Shown piece by piece: positions 1 through 10,780 of a stretch of 64,000 bases of DNA. Each line of letters opens with the position of its first letter. The stretch's first letter is position 1. The translations under genes and the position numbers were made by a program. The notes below the pieces were generated by a model. The model made no database searches and was not told the origin of the DNA. It saw only the letters and a list, made by a program, of their open reading frames with translations. The DNA comes from Prionace glauca (taxonomy: Eukaryota; Chordata; Chondrichthyes; Carcharhiniformes; Carcharhinidae): positions 23,855,538-23,919,537 of the forward strand of contig CM075760.1 of NCBI GenBank assembly GCA_037974335.1. Direction: 5' to 3'.

Positions 1-591
1 CTCCTCAGTGTGAATGCACTGGTGGGACATCATTAGCTGAGAGCTTTTGAAATCTCTCCCACAGTCAGAGCATTTAAAGGGTCTCTTCCTGGGTGTGAAT
101 GACATTGTGCCTCAGCAAGTAGGGCAACTGACTGAAACCTTTCCCACACACAGCAAGTAAATGGCCTCTCCCCAGTGTGAACTAACTGGTGTCTCCGCAG
201 ACCTGATGCCACACTGAATCCTTTCCCACACACAGAGCAAGTGAACGGCCTCTCCCCAGTATGAACTCGCTGATGGCTCTGCAAATCAATTAACTGAGTG
301 AATCCCTTCCCAAACACAGAACAAGTGAAAGGTCTCTCCCCAGTGTGAAATCGATGGTGTCTCTGCAGACTGGGTAACCAAGTGAATCCTTTCCCACACT
401 CAGAGCAAGTGAATGGCTTCTCCCCAGTATGAACTCGCTGGTGTCTCTAAATCAATTATCTGAGTGTATCCCTTCCCACACACAGAGCAGGTGAATGGCC
501 TCTCCCCAGAGTGACTGCGCCGATGAATTTCCAGCTGAGATGGAAAACTGAATCCTTTCCCACAGTCCCCACATTTCCACGGTTTCTCCAT
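1..591 (-). pseudogene. C2H2 zinc-finger pseudogene, cut by window start
   Basis: Reading leftwards from the ATG at 589-591, the sequence begins with the family opening [14 protein letters not shown] and continues through several 28-residue Krüppel fingers with TGERPF linkers. It is a close copy of the gene at 44487-45248 (position 1 here matches about 44655 there). Compared with that copy, two bases are lost near 455, two more near 215-225 and one base is gained near 90, and one finger reads SVFGKGF where a zinc-binding Cys should be. The longest undisturbed piece is only two or three fingers, so a working multi-finger protein is unlikely. The 3' end lies outside the window. It is the host's own gene family, probably a nuclear DNA-binding protein before decay. 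Confidence 0.85.
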
Positions 592-957
592 GGGGCGGGT
601 GTCCTTGTAACTCTCAAGGTTAAACAATCAGTTAAATCTCACACAGAACACGGGTACAGTCTCTCCCCGCTGTGAATGTTGCAATGTATTTTCAGGCTGT
701 GTAACTGGTTAAAGTTCTTTCTGTACTCAGTGCACTGGAACACTGACTTGGGTCTGACTTGTTTGTCTCGCTGCTTTTCCAGTCACACTGATGTTTAAAT
801 TCTCCTGAAGCAGACAGAACAGAGAAACATTTCTTCTTCTAGATTCAAAGGTCAATGATGTTGTGGTCCTGATGAATTGAGTGACTCTGTCAGATGCTGA
901 TGTGATGTTTCATTTGAGATTTCTGTCTGTAAATCCTCATCTTCTGATATCCTGTCA
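592..957 (-). other. 5' leader of the zinc-finger pseudogene with fossil fingers
   Basis: Upstream of the ATG, in the same frame, are remnants of two older fingers and an in-frame TGA at 628-630, exactly 36 bases before the ATG. The stretch ends at a degraded splice-acceptor motif (reverse complement TTTGACAG/GATATC, near 945-957), as in the paralogue near 45600. Confidence 0.6.
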
Positions 958-1029
958 AAGGAAGTGAGTGAGTGAGTGAGTGAGTGAATGAGTGAGTGAA
1001 TGAGTGAGTTAGTGAGTGAGTGAGTGATG
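958..1029. repeat. (TGAG)n microsatellite
   Basis: About 70 bases of GTGA repeats with a few GAAT/GTTA interruptions. It starts right beside the degraded splice acceptor of the zinc-finger leader, where the paralogue at 45.6 kb instead has a short duplication of the acceptor motif. Confidence 0.9.
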
Positions 1030-1669
1030 GATGCCCCCGCATTGCCTCAAATCTTATAAATTGCCGCCCGCCCCCCAAACTTGCCCTAATCTAGTCCACC
1101 TGAATCAAATCAATCGTCAATCTCCTTCTCTCCAATAGACAACAATCCCAGCATCAGAAACCAGAAACTTCTGGCTAATTTGAACTTTTCAAAATAAAAC
1201 TTACTCCAAAGAAATCCCTCCATCTGTTTTAACGGAAATTTGTCAACGGTAAAAAAAATCTGTGTATTTTGCTTCTTAAAATTAAACATGTTTAGAAGAA
1301 ATTCTTCAACAGATTTCATCAACTTTTTTGGAAATTATTTTCACCATTCTGAACAATGGAATGTTTCCATGTTTCTTTTCGAGAAATTTCCAACTTTTCA
1401 AAAGGTAGCTTAAACTTTGCTGATTTTTCCCCCAATACTTTAACGAAAAATTGTCATTTAAAAAAGAAACTTTTTTTTTCAAAAGAAAAGTTTTTCAGTT
1501 TTTTTTTTAGTCAGCATTGTTTTTTGAAAAATAAGTAGGTAAGGTAAATATCTTCATAGAAGCTGATTGCATTTGGTCAACATTTCCCTGAATTGGTCTA
1601 AAATCAGTGAAAATATATTTTTCATCCACACAAATATGGACCTTTTGAACTAATGTTACAATAACATAG
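1030..1669. other. AT-rich non-coding stretch
   Basis: AT-rich DNA with long A and T runs. Two diverged segments (about 1185-1255 and 1393-1465) resemble each other, suggesting an old local duplication. I see no gene. Confidence 0.5.
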
Positions 1670-1742
1670 CGAACCAGCCAGGAGTCGAACCTGGAATCTT
1701 CTGATCCGTAGTCAGACGCGTTATCCATTGCGCCACTGGCCC
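1670..1742 (-). tRNA. tRNA-Arg, anticodon ACG
   Basis: The reverse strand folds as a 73-nt cloverleaf starting GGGCCAGTGGCGCAATGG and ending CTGGCTGGTTCG. The seven-base anticodon loop CTACGGA is closed by TCTGA/TCAGA, giving anticodon ACG (A34 would be edited to inosine). The A box TGGCGCAATGG and B box GGTTCGACTCC both fit the Pol III consensus. Two G-T pairs in the acceptor stem are tolerable. No CCA is encoded, as expected. There is no T run just downstream; the first TTTT on this strand is roughly 65 bases away, which is the only weak point. Confidence 0.93.
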
Positions 1743-1902
1743 AGGGCGAAAACAGCTGCAGCACTATTTACATATCCGTCGGAAGCTTCAAAATTGGCAG
1801 AAACATGGTCAAAATATATTCGATTTAGTGAGGAAATGTTACAGAGTTGAAATTTTCTATTCTCACTCACAGTCATTCTGCTTTGCCTTGAATTGAGTTA
1901 AG

Positions 1903-1975
1903 CTGCTGTGCTGGGATTCGAACCCTGGTTCTCAAAGCTTCATTTTCTTCTCTGCGTTATCAGTCCAGCGTCAAC
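1903..1975 (-). other. tRNA-like remnant with a B box
   Basis: The reverse strand contains GGGTTCGAATCCCAGCAC, a perfect Pol III B box with a T-arm-like stem, preceded by a poor A-box-like segment. It is probably a decayed tRNA or the head of a tRNA-derived SINE. I could not draw a full cloverleaf. Confidence 0.3.
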
Positions 1976-2529
1976 AGCATGACTGGAAACCGCACCCCTC
2001 CCGCCAGTGAATCCACTATTGAATATTGCCTGAATATAGTATCTTACAATCATATGACACTGGCTCTTACTTGTGCCTCAAAATATATTCAGGAAAAGAC
2101 AAAAGTGCAGAAAATTCATGAAAAACTGAGCTGGAAAGAAGATAAACCTATTCTGACTCAGCACACTTGTTATCAGTTCGTTCAGCGGCTAAAAGAGCAG
2201 GGCAGAGGCTGGGAATCCTGCAGGAGTAACTCCCCTCCTGACTCCCAAAAAACATCGAACATAGAACAGTCCAACACACTGCAGGTCATCCGTCTCACGA
2301 TGTTGTGCTGAGCTTTGTCCGAAACCAAGATCAAGATCAAGATCAAGCTATCCCACTCCCTATAATTCTGATGTGCTCCATGTGTCTACCCAATAACCGC
2401 ACGGAAAGAGCCCAGTCGGACACCCACACCCATCCTGACCCCGCCTGCCATGAGACATCTGGACGGGGCAAGTTCCTTCTGATTCCCGCTTCACAGATAG
2501 AGCCAGGAATACTGACATCACCCGGCAAC
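1976..2529. other. Unassigned sequence
   Basis: Two overlapping short open frames lie here, but neither shows a domain or compositional sign of coding. A short GATCAA repeat sits at about 2325-2345. I recognise nothing else. Confidence 0.4.
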
Positions 2530-3533
2530 GCAACAGAATGTTACAGTTGGACAGAAAGTTGGTTAGACCGCATTTGGAGCACTGCTTCCAGTTCTGGTCA
2601 CCTCACTACCGGAAGGACATGGAGACTCTGGAGAGAGTGCAGAGGAGGTTTATCAGGATGTTGCCTGGTATGGAAGGACTGGGGTATGGAAGGGCAGCAC
2701 GGTAGGACAGCAGTCAGCACTGCTGCTTCACAGCTCCAGGGGCCTGGGTTCGATTCTCGGCTCGGGTCACTGTCTGGATGGAGTTTGCACATTCTCCTCA
2801 TGTCTGCGTAGATTTCCTCCGGGTGCTCCGGTTTCCTCCCACAGTCCAAAGATGTGCAGGTTAGGTTGATTGGCCATGCTAAGAAATTGCCCCTTAGTGT
2901 CCAGGGATGCTTAGGTTAGAGGGATTACAAAGAACAAAGAACAATCCAGCACGGGAAACAGGCCCTTCGGCCCAACGAGCCCGCATTAGTGGGTGTAATA
3001 TGTAGGGATGTGGGGGTAGGGCCTGGGTGGGATTGTGTTCGGTGCAGACTCGATGGGCCGAAGGGCCTCTTTCTGCATTGTAGGGTTCTATGATTCTAAG
3101 TTATAAGGACGGATTGAACAAATTGGGGCCGTTTTCCCTTGAAAGACGGCGACTGAGGGGGAATCTAATAGACGTATATAAGATTATGAAGGGTATAGAT
3201 AGAGTAAACAGAGGTAAGCTATTTCCTACGATAGAGACACATAGGACAAGGGGCCATTGGCTGAAGGTGAGGGGGGACAGGTATAACACAGGTATTAGAG
3301 GGAGGTTCTTCACAAGAAGGGTAGTGGGGGTATAGAATGCTCTGCCAAGTAAGGTGGTGGAGGCAAACACGCTAGAGTCATTTGAGAGTAACTTAGACAG
3401 GCACATGAGTGGGTTGGAGATGTGTGGATATAGGAGATTGTTTTAAGTAAGGGTCATTAGCATTGGGGAGTCCCTAGTAAGGTAAATGGATATTTCCTAT
3501 TTCTTAGGTTATGTTCTTATGTTCTTATATGGT
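2530..3533 (+). mobile_element. CR1-clade LINE 3' fragment split by a SINE
   Basis: The left piece (about 2530-2691) and the right piece (3099-3533) together give the C-terminal reverse-transcriptase region of a CR1 element. The right piece has the typical late ORF2 phrases (RLRGNLIDVYKIMKG) and ends with the terminal short repeat TTATGTTCTTATGTTC. It belongs to a different subfamily from the copies at 4.7, 9, 20 and 58 kb. A SINE occupies the middle, so the LINE is the older insertion. Confidence 0.8.
2692..3098 (+). mobile_element. tRNA-derived SINE inserted in a LINE
   Basis: It begins with a tRNA-like head containing the B box GGGTTCGATTCTCGG, followed by the recurrent body (GTTTGCACATTCTCC, CCGGTTTCCTCCCACAG) and the tail GATGGGCCGAAGGGCC ending in TTCTATGATTCTA. 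About 60 bases of another repeat end (ACAAAGAACAATCCAGC) interrupt it near 2930-2990. The architecture matches elasmobranch HE1-like SINEs, but the family name is from memory. Confidence 0.8.
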
Positions 3534-3692
3534 ACCATAAAAATTTTTTTTTTCCTTTTCATTCACAGGTTTTAAATCGGTCTGCCTTGTGTCCAACGAG
3601 GGGCATACATGCAATGGGTTGTACTTGGGCTGCTCTTGGTTGTTCGAGATTGGCCTAGTGCTTCATGTCATTAGCGTGTGACTAAACTGGAC

Positions 3693-4025
3693 CAGATACT
3701 GGGCAAGACGACAGCTCAGTGACTATCACTGATTGCTGTGCAGACACATGGATTTGGGCCGGTGTCTGTGGGAGTTTGCGCATTCCCCCTGTGCTTGAGT
3801 GGGTTTTCTCCAGGTGCTCCGGTTTCCTCCCACACCCCAAAGATGTGCTGTTAGGCTGACTGGCAGTAATAAATTGTCCGTAAATCAGTTTCCCTCAATC
3901 TGGCTGGCCATAAAACATTAGATAAGGGTCGTGGGTGGAGAGGGGGACTGGTGGTGTTGAGATGGCTGCGTGGGCTCGTTGGGCCGAAGGACCTGTTTCC
4001 CGGGCTGTTTTTGTTCTTTGTTCTT
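3693..4025 (+). mobile_element. Degenerate tRNA-derived SINE
   Basis: It shares the SINE body (CTCCGGTTTCCTCCCACA, AAAGATGTGCTGTTAGG) and the GGGCCGAAGGACCTG tail, but with many substitutions and a poor tRNA head, so it is an older copy. Confidence 0.65.
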
Positions 4026-4029
4026 TTAT

Positions 4030-4340
4030 CAGTTTAGGCAGCAAATTCTAGACACCCACCATCACTTGAACGAGAACCTTCTTCCTAATGCCCCCTCTAA
4101 TCCTTCCACCAATCACTTTATATCTGTGCAGCTCCCACCCACCCACCCACAATAAGTGACCTCTCTCTGCTCAGGGGAAACTGGCCTTTTCTGTCCACCC
4201 TGTCTTGGCTCCCTCATAATTTTGGACACTTCAGTTCGATCCCCCTCAGCCTCCTCTGCTCTGGGGAAACAAACCTTGCCAATCCAATCTTTCCTCATCA
4301 CCACAATTCCCCAGCCCTGGCAAGACTGTTGTAAATCCAA
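4030..4340 (-). mobile_element. CR1-like LINE fragment
   Basis: The reverse strand resembles the 3' part of a CR1 element: the region equivalent to GGGGATCGAACTGAAG and the following aligns with the LINE phrase GGAGACCTCATTGAGG. It is highly diverged. Confidence 0.5.
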
Positions 4341-4417
4341 ATGGTTATCCAATCCGACTTAACTGTCCATTTAACATTGTCCCATCAACAACTGTGAACA
4401 ACCACCAGATACTGGCA

Positions 4418-4710
4418 CCACTGTGGCACACTGGTTCGCACTGCTGCCTCAAAGGGACTTGGTTCAATTCTGGCCTCGTGTGACTGTGTGGAGTTTGCAT
4501 GTTCTCCCCATGTCTGCGTGGGTGTCCTCCAGGTGCTCCGGTTTCCTCCCACTGTTCAAAGATGTACGGGAGAGGTTGATTGGTCATGCTTTAGTGACAG
4601 GGGGAGTTGCAGGGTAAATGTGTGGGATACGGGGACAGGGCATGGATGGGATTGTGGTCAGTGCAGACTTGATGGACTGAATGGCCTCCCGTGTACTGTA
4701 GGGATTTTAC
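4418..4710 (+). mobile_element. tRNA-derived SINE
   Basis: Full-length-looking member of the same SINE family. The tRNA head starts near GGCACACTGGTTCGC with a weak B box, the body has GGTGCTCCGGTTTCC, and the tail reads ACTGTAGGGATTTT. It lies directly upstream of the 4731 LINE. Confidence 0.78.
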
Positions 4711-4730
4711 ACACAAATGAGGAACAGAGA

Positions 4731-6454
4731 CTTTGTTTCTGTCTTCACGGAGGAGGACGTGAATAATTTGTGGGTGTTAGCGATGGAAAGGTGGTAGGAA
4801 TGGAGGGTCTTAATGACATTACTGTTACTAGAGAGGTGGTGCTCGACAGACTGGAGGGGCTGATTGTGGACAACTCCCCAGGACCGGATGGAATGCATCC
4901 GAGGGTTCTGAAAGAAATGGCGGAGGTGATAGCGGATACCTTGGTGGTTATTTTCCAGACGTCGCTGGATTCCGGGGAAGTGCCGGAAGATTGGAAAACG
5001 GCTAATGTTACGCCGTTGTTTAAGAAGGGTGCCAGGCAAAAGGCGGGGAATTATAGGCTGGTTAGTTTAACGTCTGTGGTAGGTAAAATGTTAGAAACCG
5101 TCATTAAGGAGGAAATAGCGAGGCATCTTGAGGGGATTTGCTTGATAGGGCGGACGCAACACGGTTTCATTAAAGGGAAGTCGTGTCTGACAAATTTACT
5201 GGAGTTCTATGAGGATGTGTCTAGGGCAGTGGATAGAGGAGAGCCGGTGGATGTGGTCTTTCTGGATTTTCAGAAGGCGTTTGACAAGGTACCTCACAAG
5301 AGGTTATTGCAGAAGGTCAGGGGACATGGAGTTGGGGGTAGGGTGTTAGCGTGGATAGAGAATTGGTTGTCAAATAGGAGGCAGAGAGTGGGGGTCAATG
5401 GATGCTATTCGGATTGGCGGTTGGTGACTAGTGGGGTGCCCCAGGGGTCGGTGCTGGGGCCTCAGCTATTTACCATTTATATAGATGATCTGGAGGAGGG
5501 AACCGAGTGCAGGGTGTCAAAATTTGCTGATGACACCAAGATTGGGGGAAAGGCAAATTGTGCGGAGGGTGTGGAGAGTCTGCAGAAGGATCTAGATAGG
5601 CTGGGCGAATGGGCCAGGAAATGGCAAATGGAATTTAATGTTGGCAAGTGTGAGGTGGTCCACTTTGGTAGGAGGAATGGTAGGAAGGACTATTACTTAC
5701 GGGGCGAAAAACTGCAGCAGGCGACGGTGCAGAGGGACCTCGGGGTCCTTGTGCATGAGTCGCAAAAACCCAGCTTGCAGGTGCAGCAGGTGGTCAGGAA
5801 GGCGAATGGGATGCTGGCCTTCATAGCGAGGGGGATTGAATATAAAAGTAGGGAGGTCTTGCTGCAGCTGTATAGGGCATTGGTGAGGCCGCAGCTGGAG
5901 TACTGTGTGCAGTTTTGGGCGCCGCACCTGCGCAAGGATATTTTGGCCCTGGAGGGAGTGCAGAAGAGGTTTACTCGGCTGATACCAGAGTTGAGGGGAT
6001 TGAGCTATGAGGAGAGGCTGAATAAACTAGGCTTGTACTCGTTAGAGTTTAGAAGAATGAGGGGAGATCTCATTGAGACGTATAAGATGATGAATGGGAT
6101 GGATAGGATAGAGGTGGAGAGACTCTTCCCGCTCAAAAAAGACAGTAGGATTAGGGGGCACAGCCTCAAGATAAAGGGGGGGCGGTTTAGAACAGAGTTG
6201 AGGAGGAACTTCTTCACTGAAAGGGTGGTGAATCTCTGGAATTCTCTGCCCATTGAAGTGGTGGAGGCTGCCTCGCTAAATATTTTTAAGAAACGGGTTG
6301 ATGGGTTTTTGATAAGAGAAGGGATTAAGGGTTATGGGGAGAGGGCGGGAAGGTGGAGCTGAGTCACGACAGATCAGCCATGATCTTATTGAATGGCGGG
6401 GCAGGCTCGAAGGGCCAGATGGCCTACTCCTGCTCCTATTTCTTATGTTCTTAA
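4731..6454 (+). mobile_element. 5'-truncated CR1 LINE, young
   Basis: The copy starts inside ORF2 (equivalent to 63364 of the element at the right edge) and runs through a nearly complete reverse transcriptase to the 3' terminus TTTCTTATGTTCTTA. Over the 637 bases shared with the right-edge element I could spot only about ten differences, so both derive from a recently active source. 5' truncation without clear target-site duplications is usual for CR1. Confidence 0.93.
4770..6362 (+). CDS. CR1 LINE reverse transcriptase fragment
   Basis: Roughly 530 codons of CR1 ORF2 without the endonuclease domain. Visible reverse-transcriptase motifs are KTANVTPLFKKG, the catalytic block VVFLDFQKAFDKVPH, the SGVPQGSVLGP block, and the FADDTKIGG box near residue 250 holding the two catalytic aspartates. 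The C-terminal CR1 domain ([19 protein letters not shown]) follows and the frame ends in TGA. The ORF begins with a non-ATG codon. Compared with the right-edge copy one base is missing just upstream, so this is a truncated LINE frame and not a cellular gene. Confidence 0.85.
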   Translation: MGVSDGKVVGMEGLNDITVTREVVLDRLEGLIVDNSPGPDGMHPRVLKEMAEVIADTLVVIFQTSLDSGEVPEDWKTANVTPLFKKGARQKAGNYRLVSLTSVVGKMLETVIKEEIARHLEGICLIGRTQHGFIKGKSCLTNLLEFYEDVSRAVDRGEPVDVVFLDFQKAFDKVPHKRLLQKVRGHGVGGRVLAWIENWLSNRRQRVGVNGCYSDWRLVTSGVPQGSVLGPQLFTIYIDDLEEGTECRVSKFADDTKIGGKANCAEGVESLQKDLDRLGEWARKWQMEFNVGKCEVVHFGRRNGRKDYYLRGEKLQQATVQRDLGVLVHESQKPSLQVQQVVRKANGMLAFIARGIEYKSREVLLQLYRALVRPQLEYCVQFWAPHLRKDILALEGVQKRFTRLIPELRGLSYEERLNKLGLYSLEFRRMRGDLIETYKMMNGMDRIEVERLFPLKKDSRIRGHSLKIKGGRFRTELRRNFFTERVVNLWNSLPIEVVEAASLNIFKKRVDGFLIREGIKGYGERAGRWS

Positions 6455-6659
6455 ATGTTGGGGTACTTATTCAGAAAACAATGGGATATTTGTTGACATG
6501 TTCAGGTAAATCTCAATGATGGTCATTGTCCAGATCTACATTAAAACAATGGTGTAGTCCAAGGTTAAAAGTCATTTATCCTGAAATTGGACATTGCCAC
6601 TGACTCCCAATATAACCGAGAGATGTAAACTCACACCACACCCTGATGTGGCGAAAGGG

Positions 6660-7000
6660 ACTCCTCTCAGTTATTACAATCTGGGCCTTGTGTCAGTAAT
6701 CTCTGTCCTAAGCTTCTCTCAGTTATTACAATCTGGGCCTTGTATCAGTAATCTCTGTCCTAAGCCTCCCTCAGTTATTACAATCTGGGCCTTGTATCAG
6801 TAATCTCTGCCCTAAATCTCCCTCAGTTATTACAATCTGGGCCTTGTATCAGTAATCTCTGTCCTAAGCCTCTCTCAATTATTACAATCTGGGCCTTGTA
6901 TCAGTAATCTCTGCCCTAAACCTCCCTCAGTTATTACAATCTGGGCCTTGTATCAGTAATCTCTGCCCTAAATCTCTCTGTTATTACAATCTCGACCTTA
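6660..7000. repeat. 52-bp minisatellite, about 6.5 units
   Basis: The unit begins TTATTACAATCTGGGCC and recurs at about 6671, 6723, 6775, 6827, 6879, 6931 and 6981, that is every 52 bases except for a 50-base last step. Units differ at only a few positions. Confidence 0.95.
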
Positions 7001-7740
7001 AGAAGAGGACACAGAAATTTAATATAATTGACAACAGAATTGAAGGGGGTGATAAGGAGATTTTTTTACACAACAATATGATCTAGAATGCACAACCTGA
7101 CATGTGCTAGAAGCAGGTTTAATAGTAACTTTAAAAGAAAATTGGATTAATATTGATGGAGTTATGGTGAATTGGATTAATTAGATAGTTCACTCATCTT
7201 TTTGACATTTTGAATGTTTCTCCTCTAAGGTTTTAATATTTGATCTTTTCAGTCACAACGTGTCTGAAACAGAAGATTAAACCATTGGGTTTGATGAGCT
7301 GTCAGATCTGTTTCCTATGTGTCTGTGTAACTTGAGAACTGCAGATAACCATGAGAAGGAACTGATTATTTTCAGTTCCTCTAACATATATACCTCAGAT
7401 ATCGGAAATCTCAGGAGATCCTCATGCCCTCATTATTCTCGCCACGAATATAACAGCTCTCAGTCAGGCTGAGTCAGTCACATGTGTCTCTGCTATGATG
7501 TTTCCACTTCTATTTTATCACTCACTTCCCAGTGACACTCACCATAACACAGACACTTTAAAATATCATTGCTCCCTTACATCTTGTCCTCCTATTATAA
7601 TCGATTGTTTGTTGGGCCTCTTGTCTCCCTTAAGATCAGATTACCTGCAGTTCAAATGACCTCAGAGACACTGAAACTGACCTTTGTGATTATTATTATA
7701 CCAGACTCCAGTCAGCCCCAGGAGCTGCAGTTGTAAAATA
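7001..7740. other. Unassigned intergenic sequence
   Basis: AT-leaning single-copy-looking DNA. I see no gene, repeat end or promoter signal. Confidence 0.4.
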
Positions 7741-7861
7741 CAGTAAGAAGTCTCACAACACCAGGTTTAAGTCCAAACAGTTCATTTGATAGTAAAGCTT
7801 GTGGGATTACTATCAAATAAACTGGTTGAACTTCAACCTGGTGTCGTGAGACTTCTTACTG
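7741..7861. mobile_element. Foldback MITE (palindrome)
   Basis: The ends CAGTAAGAAGTCTCACAACA and its inverse at 7842-7861 delimit an almost complete inverted repeat with a loop near 7795-7808. The same arms occur at 29.8, 38.4, 39.7 and 46.2 kb. No coding capacity; probably a short internally deleted DNA-transposon derivative. Confidence 0.8.
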
Positions 7862-8865
7862 TGTTCACCCCAGTCCATCTCTATGTCAAGACTAAAATCT
7901 CATTTTATCATAAAAATGAAATACTGCAGATGCTGGAATCTGAAACAAAAGCACAAAATGCTGGAAAATCTCAGCAGGTCTGACAGCTTCTGTGGAGAAA
8001 GAATAGAATCAATGTCTCGAGTCTGGATGACCCTTTATCAGAGCTCTTATGAAGTGTCATCCAGACTTGAAATGGCTCTATTCTCGAACCATTTTATCAA
8101 TAGGTTTTGTGTTCTTAGTTTCCAAATGGTAGGTAAGAGACCTGTCTGGTACCCACTCGAGCTCTGATTTTTCACTGGCCATGATGGGGTAAGATAATAA
8201 CCATTCGGATCTACTCTCAAAGGGTCCACTTTTCAGTCCTGTGCAACTTGGAGTATACTGTCACTTCACTGACTATCGGGTCACAAATCAGTCACAGTTT
8301 TAAATCACAAATTTAAGATAAATTAATTTAAACAATGCCTGAGAATGCTTCTTAATTCCTTAATCAACTACCTACCACTGTTTGTTGATTGGTCAGACCC
8401 CCTTTTTTACAGAGTCGGGTATCTCAGCCACTGAACACCAGCCGGTCCTGGGATAAGTTTAATTCCAACTCATTCCGAGTAAATATTCTCACCAGGTCGT
8501 CTGTCAGGGCCCTGCTAAACAGCTTTAATGCTCTGTAATTGCAGAAACTGAGCTGTCACAGGAATGTGATCAAGATAGTCCAGTCCCATAATGCCTCACA
8601 TTCAATCTGCAGTCCTTCAATTATAACAGAATATGTGTCTGTATGTAGCCGCCTCGGCCACGGTCAACCCCAACACTGCCTTCTTGAACTGCTACAATGC
8701 CTGTAAATACACCCACAGTGCTATTGGAGTGATTTCCAGTTACACATTCCAGACTTTCACTAACTGTTGGTGGATACCAGATTGATATATTCCATTCATC
8801 CACACCCAAGGTCAGTTATCCCAATTTCATTATTGTCCAGGACAATATATTCACAATATCTTTAA

Positions 8866-10342
8866 AACCCATCAACCCGCTTCTTAAAAATATTTAGCGA
8901 GGCAGCCTCCACCACTTCAACGGGCAGAGAATTCCAGAGATTCACCACCCTTTGAGTGAAGAATTTCCTCCTCAACTCCATTCTAAACCGCCTCCCCTTT
9001 ATCTTGAGGCTGTGCCCCCTAGTCCTACTGTCTTTTTTGAGCGGGAAGAGTCTCTCCACCTCTATCCTATCCATCCCATTCATCATCTTATACGTCTCAA
9101 TGAGATCTCCCCTCATTCTTCTAAACTCTAACGAGTACAAGCCTAGTTTATTCAGCCTCTCCTCATAGCTCAATCCCCTCAACTCTGGTATCAGCCTAGT
9201 AAACCTCCTCTGCACTCCCTCCAGGGCTAAAATATCCTTGCGCAGGTGCGGCGCCCAAAACTGCACAAAGTACTCCAGCTGCGGCCTCACCAATGCCCTA
9301 TACAGCTGCAGCAAGACCTCCCTACTTTTATATTCAATCCCCCTCACTATGAAGGCCAGCATCCCATTCGCTTTCCTGACCACCTGCTGCACCTGCAAGC
9401 TGGGTTTTTGCAACTCATGCACAAGGACCCCGAGGTCCCTCTGCACCGTCGCCTGCTGCAGTTTTTCGCCATTCCTACCATTCCTCCTACCAAAGTGGAC
9501 CACCTCACACTTGCCAACATTAAATTCCATTTGCCATTTCCTGGCCCATTCGCCCAGCCTATATAGATCCTACTGCAGACTCTCTACACCCTCTGCACAA
9601 TTTGCCTTTCCCCCAATCTTGGTGTCATCAGCAAATTTCGACACCCTGCACTCGGTTCCCTCCTCCAGATCATCTATACAAATGGTAAGTAGCTGAGGCC
9701 CCAGCACCGACCCCTGGGGCACCCCACTAGTCATCAACCACCAATCCGAATAGCACCCATTGACCCCCACTCTCTGCCTCCTATTTGACAACCAATCCTC
9801 TATCCACGCTAACACCCAACCCCCAACTCCATGTCCCCTGACCTTCTGCAATAACCTCTTGTGAGGTACCTTGTCAAACGCCTTCTGAAAATCCAGAAAG
9901 ACCACATCCACTGGCTCTCCTCTATCCACTGCCCTAGACACATCCTCATAGAACTCCAGTAAATTTGTCAGACACGACTTCCCTTTAATGAAACCGTGTT
10001 GCGTCCGCCCTATCAAGCAATTCCCCTCAAGATGCCTCGCTATTTCCTCTTTAATGACGGATTCTAACATTTTACCTACCACAGACGTTAAACTAACCGG
10101 CCTATAATTCCCCGCCTTTTGCCTGGCACCCTTCTTAAACAATGGCGTAACATTAGCCGTTTTCCAATCTTCCGGCACTTCCCCGGAATCCAGCGACGTC
10201 TGGAAATAGGGATTTAGGGTTATGGGGAGAGGGCGGGAAGGTGGAACTCAGCCACGACAAATCAGCCATGATCTTATTGAATGGCGGGGCAGGCTCGAAG
10301 GGCTAGATGGCCTACTCCTGCTCCTATTTCTTATGTTCTTAT
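8866..10342. mobile_element. CR1 LINE with 5' inversion (twin-primed)
   Basis: The segment 8866 to about 10207 is minus-strand CR1 ORF2, from the region of EDWKTANVTPLFKKG down to RVDGF, in two open pieces (9570-10178 and 8862-9530). It is joined directly to 10208-10342, which is the plus-strand 3' end of the same element (GGGTTATGGGGAGAGG to TTCTTATG). The two parts are adjacent in the LINE, so this is one insertion whose 5' portion was inverted, the signature of twin priming. The paralogous sites at about 54064-54092 and about 41950 are empty. Confidence 0.88.
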
Positions 10343-10394
10343 GTAAATACAAATTAAACATTGCCATTTGATTTCAGACAGTAACATATTCTGT

Positions 10395-10780
10395 TAGTTT
10401 GTTCTTTATTGTCAATGTCAGGCTGGGGTTGTTCCCCTTGGAACAAAGGAGGTTGAGGGGAGATTTGAAAGAGGTAGACAAGATTCTGACAGATTTAGAT
10501 AAGGTGGACAAAGAAAATTTTTTCCCATTCACTGATGAGACAAGGACGAGGGGGGACACAGATTTAAGGTTTTGAGTCAGAGATGCAGGGGGAGGAATGT
10601 GAGGAAGAATATTTTGCTGCAGCGAATGGTATTGATTTGGAACCCGCTCCCTACGAGGGTGGAGGAAGTGGAAACAATCAATTACAAAGGAAATCGGATC
10701 TGCACCTGGGGGGGTTTCAAATAGAAATACTGACTAAATATCTCTGAACTTCCTAACACCCTGTCACTCTATGATTCTTG
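10395..10780 (+). mobile_element. Old CR1 3' fragment shared by three duplicated blocks
   Basis: It carries late CR1 phrases (GGCTGGGGTTGTTCCCCTTG, ACAGATTTAAGGTTTTGAG) and is present at orthologous places at about 54140-54480 and, inverted, at 41530-41900. It therefore inserted before the blocks were duplicated. Confidence 0.7.

Noticed and set aside
2343-2811. Small proteins in the 2-3 kb region
   Set aside because: They run across LINE and SINE boundaries and have no coding signature.
6660-7000. CRISPR-like array
   Set aside because: Repeats are contiguous without unique spacers, and the setting is a vertebrate genome.
8956-9696. Plus-strand open frames across LINE copies (also at 19981, 20263 and 58150)
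   Set aside because: They are antisense shadows that recur in every CR1 copy and track the reverse-transcriptase frame.
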